Source: Klebsormidium nitens
Lineage: Eukaryota > Streptophyta > Klebsormidiophyceae > Klebsormidiales > Klebsormidiaceae
DNA: 64,000 bases
Reading direction: 5' to 3'
Assembly (NCBI GenBank): GCA_000708835.1
Contig: DF237060.1
Coordinates: 1 to 64,000, forward strand
In this document: positions 11,834-23,800 of the stretch, one piece after another
Numbering within the stretch: the first letter of the stretch is position 1
How the letters are laid out: every line of letters begins with the position of its first letter
The notes under the pieces: model-generated
The model's database searches: none
What the model saw: only the letters and a program-made list of their open reading frames with translations
Told to the model about the DNA's origin: nothing
Program-made: the position numbers and the translations under genes

Positions 11834-13014
11834 AGAACCTCTCCACATGCAATGGAGCAAATGAGCTGGTTTTGTTCCACATATGTCGATCTATGAAGCG
11901 CTGTATAGATGTTGAGATTGATTATTCGAGAGAATGCGCAAACTGTCAGCACCTTGCTGTCAATCGCTATCTTGCGGAAAAGTCAAATTGGGTTTGGGTC
12001 AAGATAAGACGACAAGGTTAGATAGTGTGAAAGGGACGCGGGAGTTAGGATCGTTGCTGCTTGGCAGTGGGCCCCAGTCTAAGTAACATCGCCTCACACG
12101 GTTTATAACCATTTACATCTCTTTCTGGACGTCATCACCATTGACGAGATTCTTGGTAACTTTTATCAATGAGCATTCAAGTTCAAAGCGGCTTGCTGAG
12201 TCAAGTTCCAATACAAGGTACAATCTCTTTGCGAATGGTATGCTGCAGACAAGTTTATACATGCATGGTGCTAAGATAGCTAGTCGGCAAACTGCATATC
12301 ATACATGCATGGCATGGCCGCCGGACTATACTTAATTTGCTTCCATTGGTGCATGTTGCAACACCTTGCACTTGGGTGCACGTTGAGCCACATGGGGACT
12401 CGAGTTCAACTTGTGTCACGGTGGGGCCTGTCATTATGCCAGGTCTGATATAATCTCTCATTTTAGTAAAGCTGGCGCATTAAACTTGCATACGGTTGCC
12501 ATTAGATTGATGGAACATCGCGCCGCGGCCATGCAGGCAATTCCGCGCGTGTGAATATAAACTTGACGTACCTCCTGCGGCTGAGGCCTCGAAGGGGGAC
12601 TCACCGTCATCTACTATACCGGGAATGTTGAACATGCTGGCACAATTGCAACCAGATGCATGTACGTTGACCTTTTATGTACTGATTCCAAACAAATTCG
12701 GAGGGGTTGTGTTGTTTTAGGTGGCCTCGATCGGTTATGCAGGGGGCTCAGGCTCCACGTCGACTGAGGACCGTGCCAGCGGAGGAACGCCTTATGTCAA
12801 AGTCAATGCTTAAAATCCCAACATCCCAATGAAAAGAAACAATAGGACTACACCTTATACGTGTCTGAGAGTGCGCAGCAAAGAAGCATTCAATGACCAC
12901 CACCTACTGCCTCTCATGATAATTGAAAAATCACTAGATTATGCTACAGAATATCAGCTCCATCAAAATAGCAATTGTCCCTATCTTACAAAGCACTTAG
13001 CATTAATCGAGTGC
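11834..13014. other. Intergenic region, nothing recognised
   Basis: This is the convergent space between the aquaporin gene and the saposin gene. I see only short open frames and several short gcatgcat-type palindromes, and no RNA gene or repeat of note. Confidence 0.4.
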
Positions 13015-16000
13015 CTACACGCGGCCAATTGCCTCCTGCAACGAAACTGCTCGCGGGCACACATGAAGCTTCTTGCAAATCAGCCTAGGGTCCATTACCG
13101 CGTCAAGACTCTGGAAGATGACAGGAGCGTACTCTGCAATCGACTCGGTGCACTGCAAGGGGAGACTTACAGAGTCAGCATGTATGCAGTGGACACCTAT
13201 TGGCATTGACAAGCTGAAAAAGCAAGCTAGTTGAGACCTCGTCTGCCACTTTCGCCAACATACCGTTGAAGGCCTCAGTTGCACCAGGGCAAGCGGAGTG
13301 CACCAACTCAAACGAGGGTGACAACAAGGCTCTGAGAAGATGCTGATACAGGTGTTGGAATTTCAAGAAGGGTGACGCGGTCCATTTCGGACGATTTTAG
13401 ATTCGGACGCGCAGATTCAATTTCAAATTCAAAAGATCTGATCACGTATATGGCTGTGCGAGCGCCTGTGAATCATGTGTCGCGCGCCCGTGCTACTCTC
13501 AATGCGACATCGAAAAGCCACGCTCGGAGGGCTGCAGACCTACTTATGAAAGTACAAAATCGGATCTCAAGTCAGAAACCAGGTTCGTCATGATTGAGCG
13601 CACCAGTCTTCCAAACATCCAGAATACCGGGCCTTTTTCGTCTTTGATGAGCAAAAATTTGGAAATCAGCAGCAATGGAGTGATTCGCACCTGCGCAGCC
13701 AGGTTGGGCATGCGGTTGCAGGTCTCCTCCAGGAACTGAATCACCTTCGCCTGCACATAGTCAACGACGAGGTTAAGCACGTGACTGTCTTCGTTGCCCG
13801 TCCTTTTGGGTCGAAAAACTGAATTGAGAAGCGTTCAGCGAGGAGATACCCGCTGACAACGGGCCAGTGTACTGGAATACTCAAATGGGTCCAGAACGGG
13901 TCTGAACGGGCGCTTAACAAACTGAGCAAACGCTCCCTATGTCCAGAGCAGGTCCCGGCTGAATCTTTACACTTCTGACAAATCCTGGATAGGTGTTTTT
14001 GGACCTAATTCCGCACCACAAGCTCCCTATCAACGTCTGAAATTTTTAACCGGCCTTAAGATCCAACATTTTCAAAAATGTTCGACGGCACCTTGATGAC
14101 AATCCAGATCACCAAGCGCCAATCGCACCTCTCAGCAAACCACATCTAAGAACCCACCTCAAGTCACATCACGCCTCCTCAACTGGAGCTTAAACTGCTC
14201 CAACGTGAGGGTTCCAGCAACACAAGAGAATACTCAAGTAGGAGCATTCCCATAACGTTCTCAAGAAAGCAATAGCACTCCAACGCCCCACTAACGCTCG
14301 CTCAAAGGAAACGTTTGCGAGAAAACCTCGAAAGAAGTTCGAGGAATCACAAGCACCCGAAAGCTGCATCAAACTTTCACCTGCCTCTCAGGCTGCTCCA
14401 ATTGAACGTGGCCTCAGCAAAACTTGCGGGGATTCGAAGGAGAACTATTTCCAGGACTGACATTCGAAACGACAAGCACCCGAAAGCCTCGGCTGACTCT
14501 GACCTGCGTCTCGGGCTGCTCCAGCGTAAACCACCACTGCACAACGGTCAGCAACATACAGAAAGGAACCAAAGCCGAATGATTCCGAGAACAATCTCGA
14601 CGGCACGAAATAAAGCGGTAACACCCAGCTAAGACAAGCACCCAGATGCTGCACCGATTTCTAACCTGTGTCTCGGGTTGCTCCAGCTTAAATCTGACCT
14701 CCAGTACCGGCCCCAACAACACTCAGCACAACCCAAAGCAAACAAAAACGAATAAAAGCGTCCAAATCTCCGAACAGATTCAAAAACGACAACTACCGGA
14801 TGCCCTGCTAAGACTCACCTGCGTCTCGGGCTGCTCCAGCTTGAACCTGAGCTCGAGCACCAGGAAATGGCACATGAGGCACTCGTCCTTGTTCGCAACG
14901 GGACCGCCCAGCTCGAAGGGGCAGAACGACAAGATGTGGCACAGCTCCGCGGGGGTGATTGTCTGCATGACCGCCAACAGCTGCGGCACGTACTCGTCGA
15001 CGGCGGTGTCGCACTGGGGGAAAAATGGAGGGAAGAGGGTTTGAAAGCGAGTTTTACTGATAAGGAGGTGGACGGGTGGGGTTAGCATGGGGTTAACGTG
15101 GATTAGGGTGCGGGGCAAGTCATGTTATCTCTGAGAACCTCCTCGACAGTAGATCCATGAAAGATCCATTCTCCATGGTCACGCGTGTTGGGCCGCTGTT
15201 ACAAGGCAAAAGGGCTGTGACGCACTACCTGGTTCAGAGAGTTTGCATGCCCAAAAGTCATCCAGTATAACCGGTCTGTCTCCGCCCTTTCTCTCTCTCT
15301 CCGCACTTTCAACATTGAAGTTAGCCGAGCAAGGTGCAGATGACCGCTTTTGAACCTCATCGCTGGTTACATCTCACTTGCAAAACGTGGTTTTTCCAAA
15401 CTGTTCGAGACAATACGCCCCCCCTCAGTATACGGCAAAAAACACCTTGCCACAAATGATCTTGTGGCAAGTCAAGTGCAGCTCACCCAAGGCTATTATG
15501 CAATCACAGGTTGTGAAACAACCATTCTATCTCAAACCCTGTCGATCGAGGCAACACCAAGCAAGCAACGAAAACAAGGCAGAGACTGGTGGACTGTGTG
15601 GACTCACCTGCGCCCTAAGTTCCGGCTTCTTCACATGCAAGCAGGCCGTATGTGCGACCGTCATAATCTGGACCTGAGTCTGCAAAGGGACCGGAATGAC
15701 GTCAGGATGTCTCTAGTACAAAGAGGCACTTTTACCAACTGAAACGGATGCACGGCCGTCCTCTTATACATAGGTCGGTTCACATATGCCTCAAAAAAAT
15801 AACTCGTATGCACTGGGCGCAGTGCTGTAGATGAGCGGCACACACAATACGAGGATGGTGGAGCGAATGACGAACAACACTGCATGCTCGAGAACGAAGC
15901 TTGCAGCCTCAATTTGGCAAATCTTTGTTGTAGACCCCACTTTTGAAGCCCAGACAGCCCCAGAAATCAACATACCTCCCACAAAAACAGCGACAACAAG

Positions 16001-17669
16001 AACATATGTATGCAGATAGGCATCCCCTATCACCCTGCTGTGTTGAGCGAAGACATATATTTATTGCGAATTTTCTCCAATCAGGGAGAGAGAGGCCAAA
16101 CGGACCTGGTTCGAGGCGAGGTATGCGATGAGCGAGGTGGCGGCGTATTGGCACAGCTGGCACTCCTCCTTGCCCGCCAGCACGTGCTTGGCAAGCGCAA
16201 AGAGGGGGGGCACCGGGCATACAGCGCCGCAGACTTTAGCGGGGGTGATCTCTGTGGCCATGATCTGGAAGAGCGCGGGAATGTACTCCTCCACTAGTTC
16301 GCGGCACTGTAGACAAGGATGAAAAGATGAAGCAACAGTTGCCGGAAGCCATGACTCTGGGATTGTTGAGCGCCTTCTTGACAGGGCCTTTCAGAGAGGC
16401 CTTTTTTCCGAGAGAGAAGACAAATATGACTTAGGTAATGAAACGGCAGGAACGAATATAAGGCAGTGCCAGTGGATCCCAGGGCAGTGCTCCTTGAGTA
16501 GAAGCAGCTTGGCATGGAAAGAGATATGGACGCTAGGTGCACTTAATCCAAGCAATTGGAGGCACCCACAAGGTGACACTCGGACGTCAAATGAAAGCTG
16601 CGGTGGCTGAAACAGCATCCAAAACTTCTGATAATATCATTCAAAAACCTGACGGGCAACGTCTCAACTGAAACCAAGACTTTGATGCAACCTACACAAG
16701 GACTTATGAATATCAAAACGTGTCCGATCAAAGCCAGCGTGGACCCACAACAAATCCAGGACACCCATCAACCTGTCACCTTACTGGTAAGCGAAAGATA
16801 TTGCTTACCTTGGACACGAGCTGGGGATCGACGAGCTTGAGGCAGAGCTGACTTTCAGCAAGCGACACCACAGCGTTGATGTTGTCGGGGTCTGTCAGAA
16901 CCACCTGAGCCTCCAGGATCAGCGTCTCACACGCCTCGCAGAGCTCAGTGCCCTCTAGGGGCGCTGATTGGATGGTCGCAGGGCGGAATCCTGCAGATTC
17001 AAACAGGATAAGGCAATCAGGTGACAGAAGCGCGGCATATCAGGAGCGCTTTGGTATCGTAGGCTCTTGCAACAGTTTCTTAAAGAGTTTGACAAGCGAG
17101 AGTTGGAAAATTGGCGCAGACTGATTCGAGCCGACTGACCATGACAACCACACGGGCAAAAAAATCTACTTGATCGACTCAAAGTTGAGCCGTAAAAGGA
17201 CGCCTAAGATGAATGCTTTGGAATCGATCAGGCTTCAAACCACGATGGTTGTTTCAATCAGTTCCCCACCGAAATACGTGTGGGGCACTCCCATAGCTGC
17301 TGTCGATACTATTGACACCAAGGCCCTTCACAGATTCGGCACAACAGGAAAAGGGGCCAATCTAGAGGAGACTACATCAATTTTCTAACTTCAAGATGAT
17401 TTATCTAATTGCAAACAGATTCAAAAAGGTGGTTCCTAATTGTGGTCGTCAGCTGCCACAAGGTGCTCCAATGACTGCCCTTTTGCCCTCAGCAGCCAGA
17501 AATCACGACCTTCAAGACCGCACCCCTAGAGACGGAACATTGCACAACTTGCAGACCATAGTTGAGATTACTCACCTGGTCCAACCATGTGCCTGCCCTC
17601 AGCAACTCCGCCCAACAAGACGATGCAGGTAAGAGCCAAGGCCATAAGGAGGCCAATCTTTGCAGCCAT
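13015..17669 (-). CDS. Secreted/vacuolar protein with three saposin B domains
   Basis: The exons (minus strand) are 17576-17669, 16809-16990, 16106-16306, 15608-15679, 14819-15013, 13691-13750 and 13015-13152, giving 313 residues. Apart from the first intron (phase 1), all introns are phase 0. Residues 1-26 form a signal peptide (MAAKIGLLMALALTC... ending VAEG). Three saposin B domains follow, each with six cysteines: one opens at LCEAC, the second at EECQLC and the third at DECLMC. Each domain is interrupted before its fourth Cys (SK|C, AQ|C, AQ|C). Saposins bind lipids and present them to lysosomal or vacuolar hydrolases. There is no protease domain, so this is not the plant-specific insert of an aspartic protease. 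The gene is intact, and the signal peptide implies the secretory pathway. The lipid partner cannot be read from the sequence. Confidence 0.88.
14345..14850. repeat. Tandem decaying copies of the saposin exon-5 donor edge
   Basis: The true exon end (LEQPETQ, then gtgagt) sits at 14819. Similar copies occur downstream in the intron, with the acctg motif at 14664, 14502 and 14379. Offsets are 153, 162 and 123 bases. The copies translate as LEQPETQ, LEQPETQ and a diverged QLEQPE-type sequence, and most keep CAG|GT. The preceding caagcaccc-type spacer is repeated too. Confidence 0.85.
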
Positions 17670-18211
17670 CCTGATGCAGATATGTACGGAGCTGACGATG
17701 TTTCCTTCCCTCTCCCTTCTTGGAGGTGGTAAAAGCCTACCGGTATTAGGCGCAAGCAAAAGCAGAAGCAAATGTCAAGAACAGCGCTGCACAACGGAGG
17801 AGCTCAGCTGGTTTTGACAACGGAACTGACACTCAGAAACATCTCGTGCTTAAGGACGGAGTATCCCATTCCACTTGTGTCAATCCAGCCCGGGTGGCAG
17901 CAGGAGAAGCTTGAAAGTTTTGCCGTGCAAAGCGCACCACCTTCACTGGCTTCAAGTTCAGTCACCTTCACTGTCTGTGTCACAAAGTGGAACGCACGCG
18001 CACAGCAGTGCATGGCCGTCTCTCTTCTGTCGCAAGTAGGTATTGAACATTCTCACAACATTGCATGAGAAGCTGCTATTTCATCCAGACGTGCTGTTCT
18101 GGCATTAAAATCTCTGCTTTCTGGAGGTGCAAGCATTGCTTGTGCTCACCGCCTGTAGTGCCACCTTCTGGGCATGGTTGCGGATGCGTAAACGCCTTTC
18201 CTGACGGCAAC
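17670..18211. promoter_or_regulatory. Divergent promoter region of saposin and plastid-protein genes
   Basis: About 540 bases separate two divergent start codons, so both promoters probably lie here. I see no unambiguous TATA box, operator or CDS. Confidence 0.4.
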
Positions 18212-20082
18212 ATGGCGGCATCTGGTGCCTGCCTCTTGAGAAGTTCAACGCTGCAAGGGCTGAGCAGCTGCAGATACAAACGTGTAAGCCCTCATGGTTC
18301 AGCCAACCCACAGCAGAGTCTTTTCCACATAGAGCGATTGAATAGCCTTCCTTACACCAAGTGCCAGGGACTCATATCAAAGCGATGGGGAGTGGATACA
18401 ACTTCGTTTGGCAAGGAGCAGCTGCGGTTGAGGAGGGGGGGCCGCAGTGTAGTGGGGTGTCGAGCAGCTGCTGATGTGGAATATGCTCCCTCTGAGGTAT
18501 GCGCACAATTCTGTTTCTCATAGCTTGAAGTCTGTCATCCCTGACGGAGTTTGTGCTGTCTTTCTCATGCTGTCCGATTGTATGTAACTTTTGCGATGCC
18601 ACAAGGCGCGGGCCACAGTCTCGTCAGGCTTTCAAACATGAAGGGGCTTTGTAACGGCACAGCATTCAAGCTCCAACAAGTGAAGTGGCAGAGTCACCTG
18701 CTGCTCCGCTGGTTCCTGGAGAAAATGACCAGGCTCTTGGTGTTGCAATCTGTGGCGGTACTACTCAACCTGTTGACACACAGAAAGGCGTGGACACTCT
18801 GGGTCCCATATCGCTTACACGAAGAGCATCCGTTTGGCTTTCTCGGCCAGCGCGCGATGGTGTTTGGTGGTTGATTGCAAGCTTTACTGAGAAAAGAGTC
18901 AATGCTTGCAAACAAAATATCTACTTACCCGTTCTGGATTTTGTGACGCGGGGTGCCTTATGAATACTGGATCCCTGTATCATTAGTGCCACCATTTGTC
19001 ACCCTCTATCGACCACTGAACAGGATAAAAATATTCACGTTTGGAGACAAGCCCCCATATTGATAAGCTGATTGGTGTCAAAGCCAACGTGTACCATAGA
19101 CGCACGGAAGACTGCGAGCGCCTCAGGCTGGTTTTGAGATGGAGCCAGCAATTCTCACAGTCGCTAGTCCGCGCTGACTTGATTCTGAAAATAGTGGTAT
19201 GTGCCGAGCTGATTCACATTCTCTCTGTCCTCACAGGAGCGGGCCCGAATTGCGCCATGCGAACAGGCCCCAACCCGTGAGGACCTCGTGAGCGGAAACT
19301 GGCTGGACAAAGCAGACCAGCAGGGGATGCTAGTCGCGGAACGGTTGGCGCTTGGGGCGCAAGACATCGAGGACGAGCTTCTCGCGCCGGAGCGGCTCAC
19401 AGAAGACGAGATCGCGGAGTTCCACGAGGATCCGAACGTGGCGCTCATTCTGAACCCGGGGGGCGACCTGGTTGGGACGTACATAGGTTCGGAGCAAGCA
19501 GTTGCGTGGGTGAAGAGCCTCGACTCCGAGGCAGCGGTCACGTGGTTTTGGAACCGCTTAGAGGAGGACAACTACCGGCGGTTCATGGCGAAAGGGGGGG
19601 ACTGGTGGAGGGGCGACGAGTGGGAAGAGAGACCCCCCCATTGGTACGAGTACCGGCGGAAGGATGGGAAGAGGGTGGTGTGGGGGCAAAAGAGACGGAT
19701 AGAATCCCATTCAGTCGAAGAGTTTACCACGGATACACTGGAGCGAGTGGCACGATTTCTGGTGTTCCACGAAGAGGGGAAGGGATCGCTCGCGAGCCAA
19801 CCGGAGGGCTCGGTGGGGCGGTATTTGCGGGACCGGATACTGGAGAGCAAGGCGTGTTGGCTCGTGGATGGGACGATAAGCCCGCCCGTGTCCGAACTAG
19901 AGGCGGGGGATGAAAAATGGCCTGAGTACATGCAGCGGAAGTGGAAGGAGTTCAAGGAGGGATTCATGGAGAACAAGTATGATGCGTGGAGGCAGGGGGT
20001 TGCGATTGATGATAGGATCGGGCAGCAGTACTATGTGCCAAAGAAGTTTGGCTGGAAGGGGCCGGTGCACAGGACCATGTAA
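18212..20082 (+). CDS. Unrecognised, probably plastid-targeted protein
   Basis: Two exons, 18212-18496 and 19237-20082, join in phase 0 to give about 376 residues. The first 95 residues are rich in Ser, Arg, Gly and Ala (MAASGACLLRSSTLQG...) and contain few acidic residues, as in chloroplast transit peptides. The mature part is acidic and Trp-rich. It includes EDEIAEFHEDPNVALI-like and GTYIGSEQAVAWVKSL stretches and a striking GGDWWRGDEWEERPPHWYEY segment, then a charged C-terminus ending GWKGPVHRTM. I do not recognise the family. It vaguely recalls proteins of the plastid-encoded RNA polymerase complex, but that is only an impression. An open stretch at 18685-18800 could be a skipped cassette exon, but its phase does not fit. 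The gene is intact. Confidence 0.7.
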
Positions 20083-20848
20083 TTGTTTTTATATAAGATG
20101 CCAAGCGGAAGCAGGGACAGCAGGACCTGCTTAATATCGATAACACCAATCCTTGTAATGGTAGGTGAAGAGTGGTTGCGGTCTCCTTTAATCCGCCCGC
20201 CTGCTTGAGTCTGCACACGGGCTGGAATTGGATCAGCGTTTGCCATCTCGTGCAGATTGTCATGCTTTGCACCAAGGCTGAGCTCGATCCAATGATGAAC
20301 GCATAAGTCTACTTCGATCAAATTCAGAATTATTAAAGCGGCCACGCCAAAGAACAGCAATGTGATGCATCATACAACTGGTGGCAAGCTGCAGCTCAAC
20401 GTATGCTGCTCGATGATACACACGCTTAGCATATACGCGCAGATTCATGCAAATGCAAACTGTTTGAGTAGTGTAAACATTTATAAGCATGTGCAACAAG
20501 CCTTGAGTCGCCATGCAGACCTACAATTCAGAATCATGAGAGCTCAACACTGCCAGCAATGGTCATTATCAGTGTTGATTACACAGAGGAGTCATGATCG
20601 AATGCACTTGCGGATATGATATATACGTGCTTCTTAAGTGACCTCCAGCGTAAGCCATGTATGGTTACCATGCAAGGGGTAAGCGCGAGTGCTTCCATGA
20701 TCGTGAATGGTACAAGTTTGGAGCCATGGCATTTGACCTTGATTATTTCGGAAGCTGCCCGAAGGGCCAAGTCTTGCAACTGCGACCCAATCGCGGCTGA
20801 CAAAAAAACGTGGACCGACAGCAACCGACTCCAACCTTTCTTCCGCGT
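20083..20848. other. Convergent intergenic region, nothing recognised
   Basis: This is the 3' space shared by the plastid-protein gene and the PPR gene. The open frames here have no resemblance to known families. Confidence 0.45.
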
Positions 20849-23800
20849 CTAATACTCACTTAACACCTCTCCAATTCTACTTCGCCTTTCCACCGCTTTC
20901 GGGTCTTCCTGGAAACCTAGCGCTTCCATCAGCTTAACTACCGTGGTTATGCCTAGTTCGTAGTTTTCCCTCCGACTCCGCCGTAGTAACCCGTCTAGAA
21001 CCGCCTTGTCCGGAACAAAACCCCTGTTCACCATATCTTGAAGCGTCACCAGGGCTTTGGCGGGATTCCGGTTGATGACGTGGGCTGACACCAGCAACTC
21101 CCAGGAGCGCTTGTTGGAAGTTACGCCGGACGCCTCCATCAACTCAAACGTGCGAACGGTCGCAGCGACCTGGATCAAGAGAGACGACGATAAATGTGAG
21201 GGAAAAGTTTTGAAATTTAGCTAACGTCCGTGTGACCTGAAACCCGAGACGAACCGTCTAAGGGACAGGCGGGTTACCTTGATGAACTAAAGAAGTAAGA
21301 GGCCGACGCCTGGGTCGCATTTTGTTTGTATTGTGCTGTTTGAGAGAGGATTCTGCGCCAATTACACAGGTTATCTCAGAAGTAGCATCAGCACCCGAAG
21401 GAAGAAACGTCAGCTCCAGCGGGTTTCAGAATGCTCGCAAGTCAGGAGCCATCAGCTTTTCAGTATCACAAGATTGGCTCAAACAACTTCCACAGGTTCC
21501 CGTTTCCGCGCCAACACAGTATATATCTTTCAAGCTCAGACGCCTCACAATATCAAACCTTCTAGCCACTCGAGTACCTCGCCCAGAGTTTTCCCTGCTC
21601 GAAAAAGCCCGCTAAGCTTCCCGGTCTCAACTGGCGCGCCTGGTCACATCCGTCCAGAAGCAATCTGTAGAACTACGTGCTTGACTTCACAAGCACTTAG
21701 CCAACACATTAACTCGCTAAGGATCCCCCAGCCCGAAAGCCCCGCTAAGCTTCCCCAACCTCACCTGGCGCGCCTGCCCACATCCATCCAGAAGCGCTCT
21801 GTGAACCTATGTGCTTGACTCCACACCCACTTAGCCAAGACAGCATCTCGCTAACACTCTCTCCGTCCAGAAAGCCCGCTAAGCTTCCCCGCCTCACCTG
21901 GCGCGCCTGCCCGCAGCCGTCCAGGATCGCGTTGTACGAGTGCACGTCCGGCTCTAGTTTGAACGTCCGCTGGATCTCGTCGAAGGTCTGGAAAGCCCGG
22001 CTCATGTCGCGCACGTTGACGCAGCCCTGGATGATGCAGTTGAGGCCCAGGAGGGGCACCCGCTGACCCGCGTCGTGCATCACGGTCAGCACGTAGTACG
22101 CCTGAAGGGTTAAGAATTGGGTTTAGCGTCCGACAGCAACTGCGCATTGTGAATAACCCGTAACAAGCTATTTGAGTAGGCCTGTAGACAAGCGGGAATT
22201 AGGACCAAATCTTAAAAGCTGCAACCCCATGAAAGGCACCCGCTGCCCCGCCTCATGCATCACGGTCAGCACGTAGTACGCCTGCAAGAATTTACTGCGG
22301 GTTAAGCGCAAGGTTAAGGAGCAGGAATTTGGTGTCAGCTTCTCAGAAGTGGAGGCCCAGGAGAGGAACCCGCTGCCCAGCGTCGTGCATCACGGTCAGC
22401 ACGTAGTGCGCCTGCAAGGGTTAGGGATGCCTTTAGCGTCGACAAAGAGGGGTTTTGTTGTCGAGAAAGAATTCAGGCTTTGCCAACTCTGAGGCGTCCT
22501 GGAAGAGGCGCGCGGTGATTAAGCCCAAGGTTACACGTCAGATTAAGCGTATGGTTGTAAAGCTGAAGATCTGGCTTTCAGCGTCTCAGTGGTGAGCCCA
22601 AACGAGGCCTGCCTTGCCTCGAATGCACGCAACCTGGCAACGCACGCCCAGCGATACCAGCACGAACATTGCCCACGTAGGTGATTCCGAAGTGCAGTGA
22701 AGTTGGGAAAGGCTTGGAAAGTGTCGGGGTGAATTAAGAAATACATGGTGAAATGCGAACATGAGGCCCAGAGGGGCACTGGCTGGCCCGCCCCGGCGTG
22801 GGAAGCAGCCTGCGATCCGCCTGGCTCGCCCGAAGCAAACGGAACCGGCAGCTCGAGTAGCACGAGATCGTTGTATCAGGGATGGCACACGAAACGCCTC
22901 CAAACGGGAACGCAGGGCCTACTGATGCGTCTGACCAGGAAATGTCTACAGCCGCACGTTTGACCGGCCCTTTCAAGAACAGGCTTATACGACCCCAAGA
23001 AAGAGCCTGATTGCCGCAGCTCGGGCTGCTTTAAAAGACTCTCACGCATGTGCGTACAATCACTGCTAGTGCGAGACGCAGTCGGTTTGTGGGAAGACGC
23101 TGGACGCGTGCACCCGAAACGGAAGCAGGGACTCAATTCCTCCGGGGAGGGCGGGTATGCAGAATAGGGACCAAGATTCCTGACCTCCGGAAACTTTCTC
23201 GATCTGGGGAGCGATGACGGGCCCGAACATAGAATCTGAGCCCTCAGTTTGCATCGAACGACGCTCGGCTGCCTACTAAAGAACCATTGGTCGCCTCGGG
23301 GGGCATTTCAAAGACAGGCTCAAACCCCCTACCGCAAGTTCCTGAGATCACGTTGACTTGTACCGGGCGCACTGAGATTTGACGCAGCCTTCAAGAAGGG
23401 GTACGGCACAGGTAAACTACTACCCCCTACAGTAGCTTCCTGAGATCAGGAACGTCCCGAGATCCGGAACCTGAGATCCAGTTCTGGTCCCTATTCTCCA
23501 TACCCGCCCTCCCGGGGTCGGTTCTTGCACTCCGTGCGTCAAAAACGGGCCAAACACCAGCGGAACGAGGCACGGTAACGATTAGTGCAAGGCGGAAAGG
23601 TGGAATGCGCGCGCACCTTGTCCAGGGCTTTGAGCCGCCGGCTGAGCCTGGCAATGAGCCACTTGTACGACTTAGCGGGGTCCAAAACCAGGTCCGCCTC
23701 CTCGGGATCCATCTCTGCTAGCCGGGGCCCCAAACTTTCCTGCAAGGGAAGCATAGGAGACTCTGGATTGTCCGTCGAAACTGGCAACTCCTAGGTATTT

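Noticed and set aside
18670-18800. Possible middle exon of the plastid-protein gene (VAESPAAPLVPGEN-like text)
   Set aside because: Flanking exons join cleanly in phase 0 without it, and no acceptor gives the right phase for this frame.
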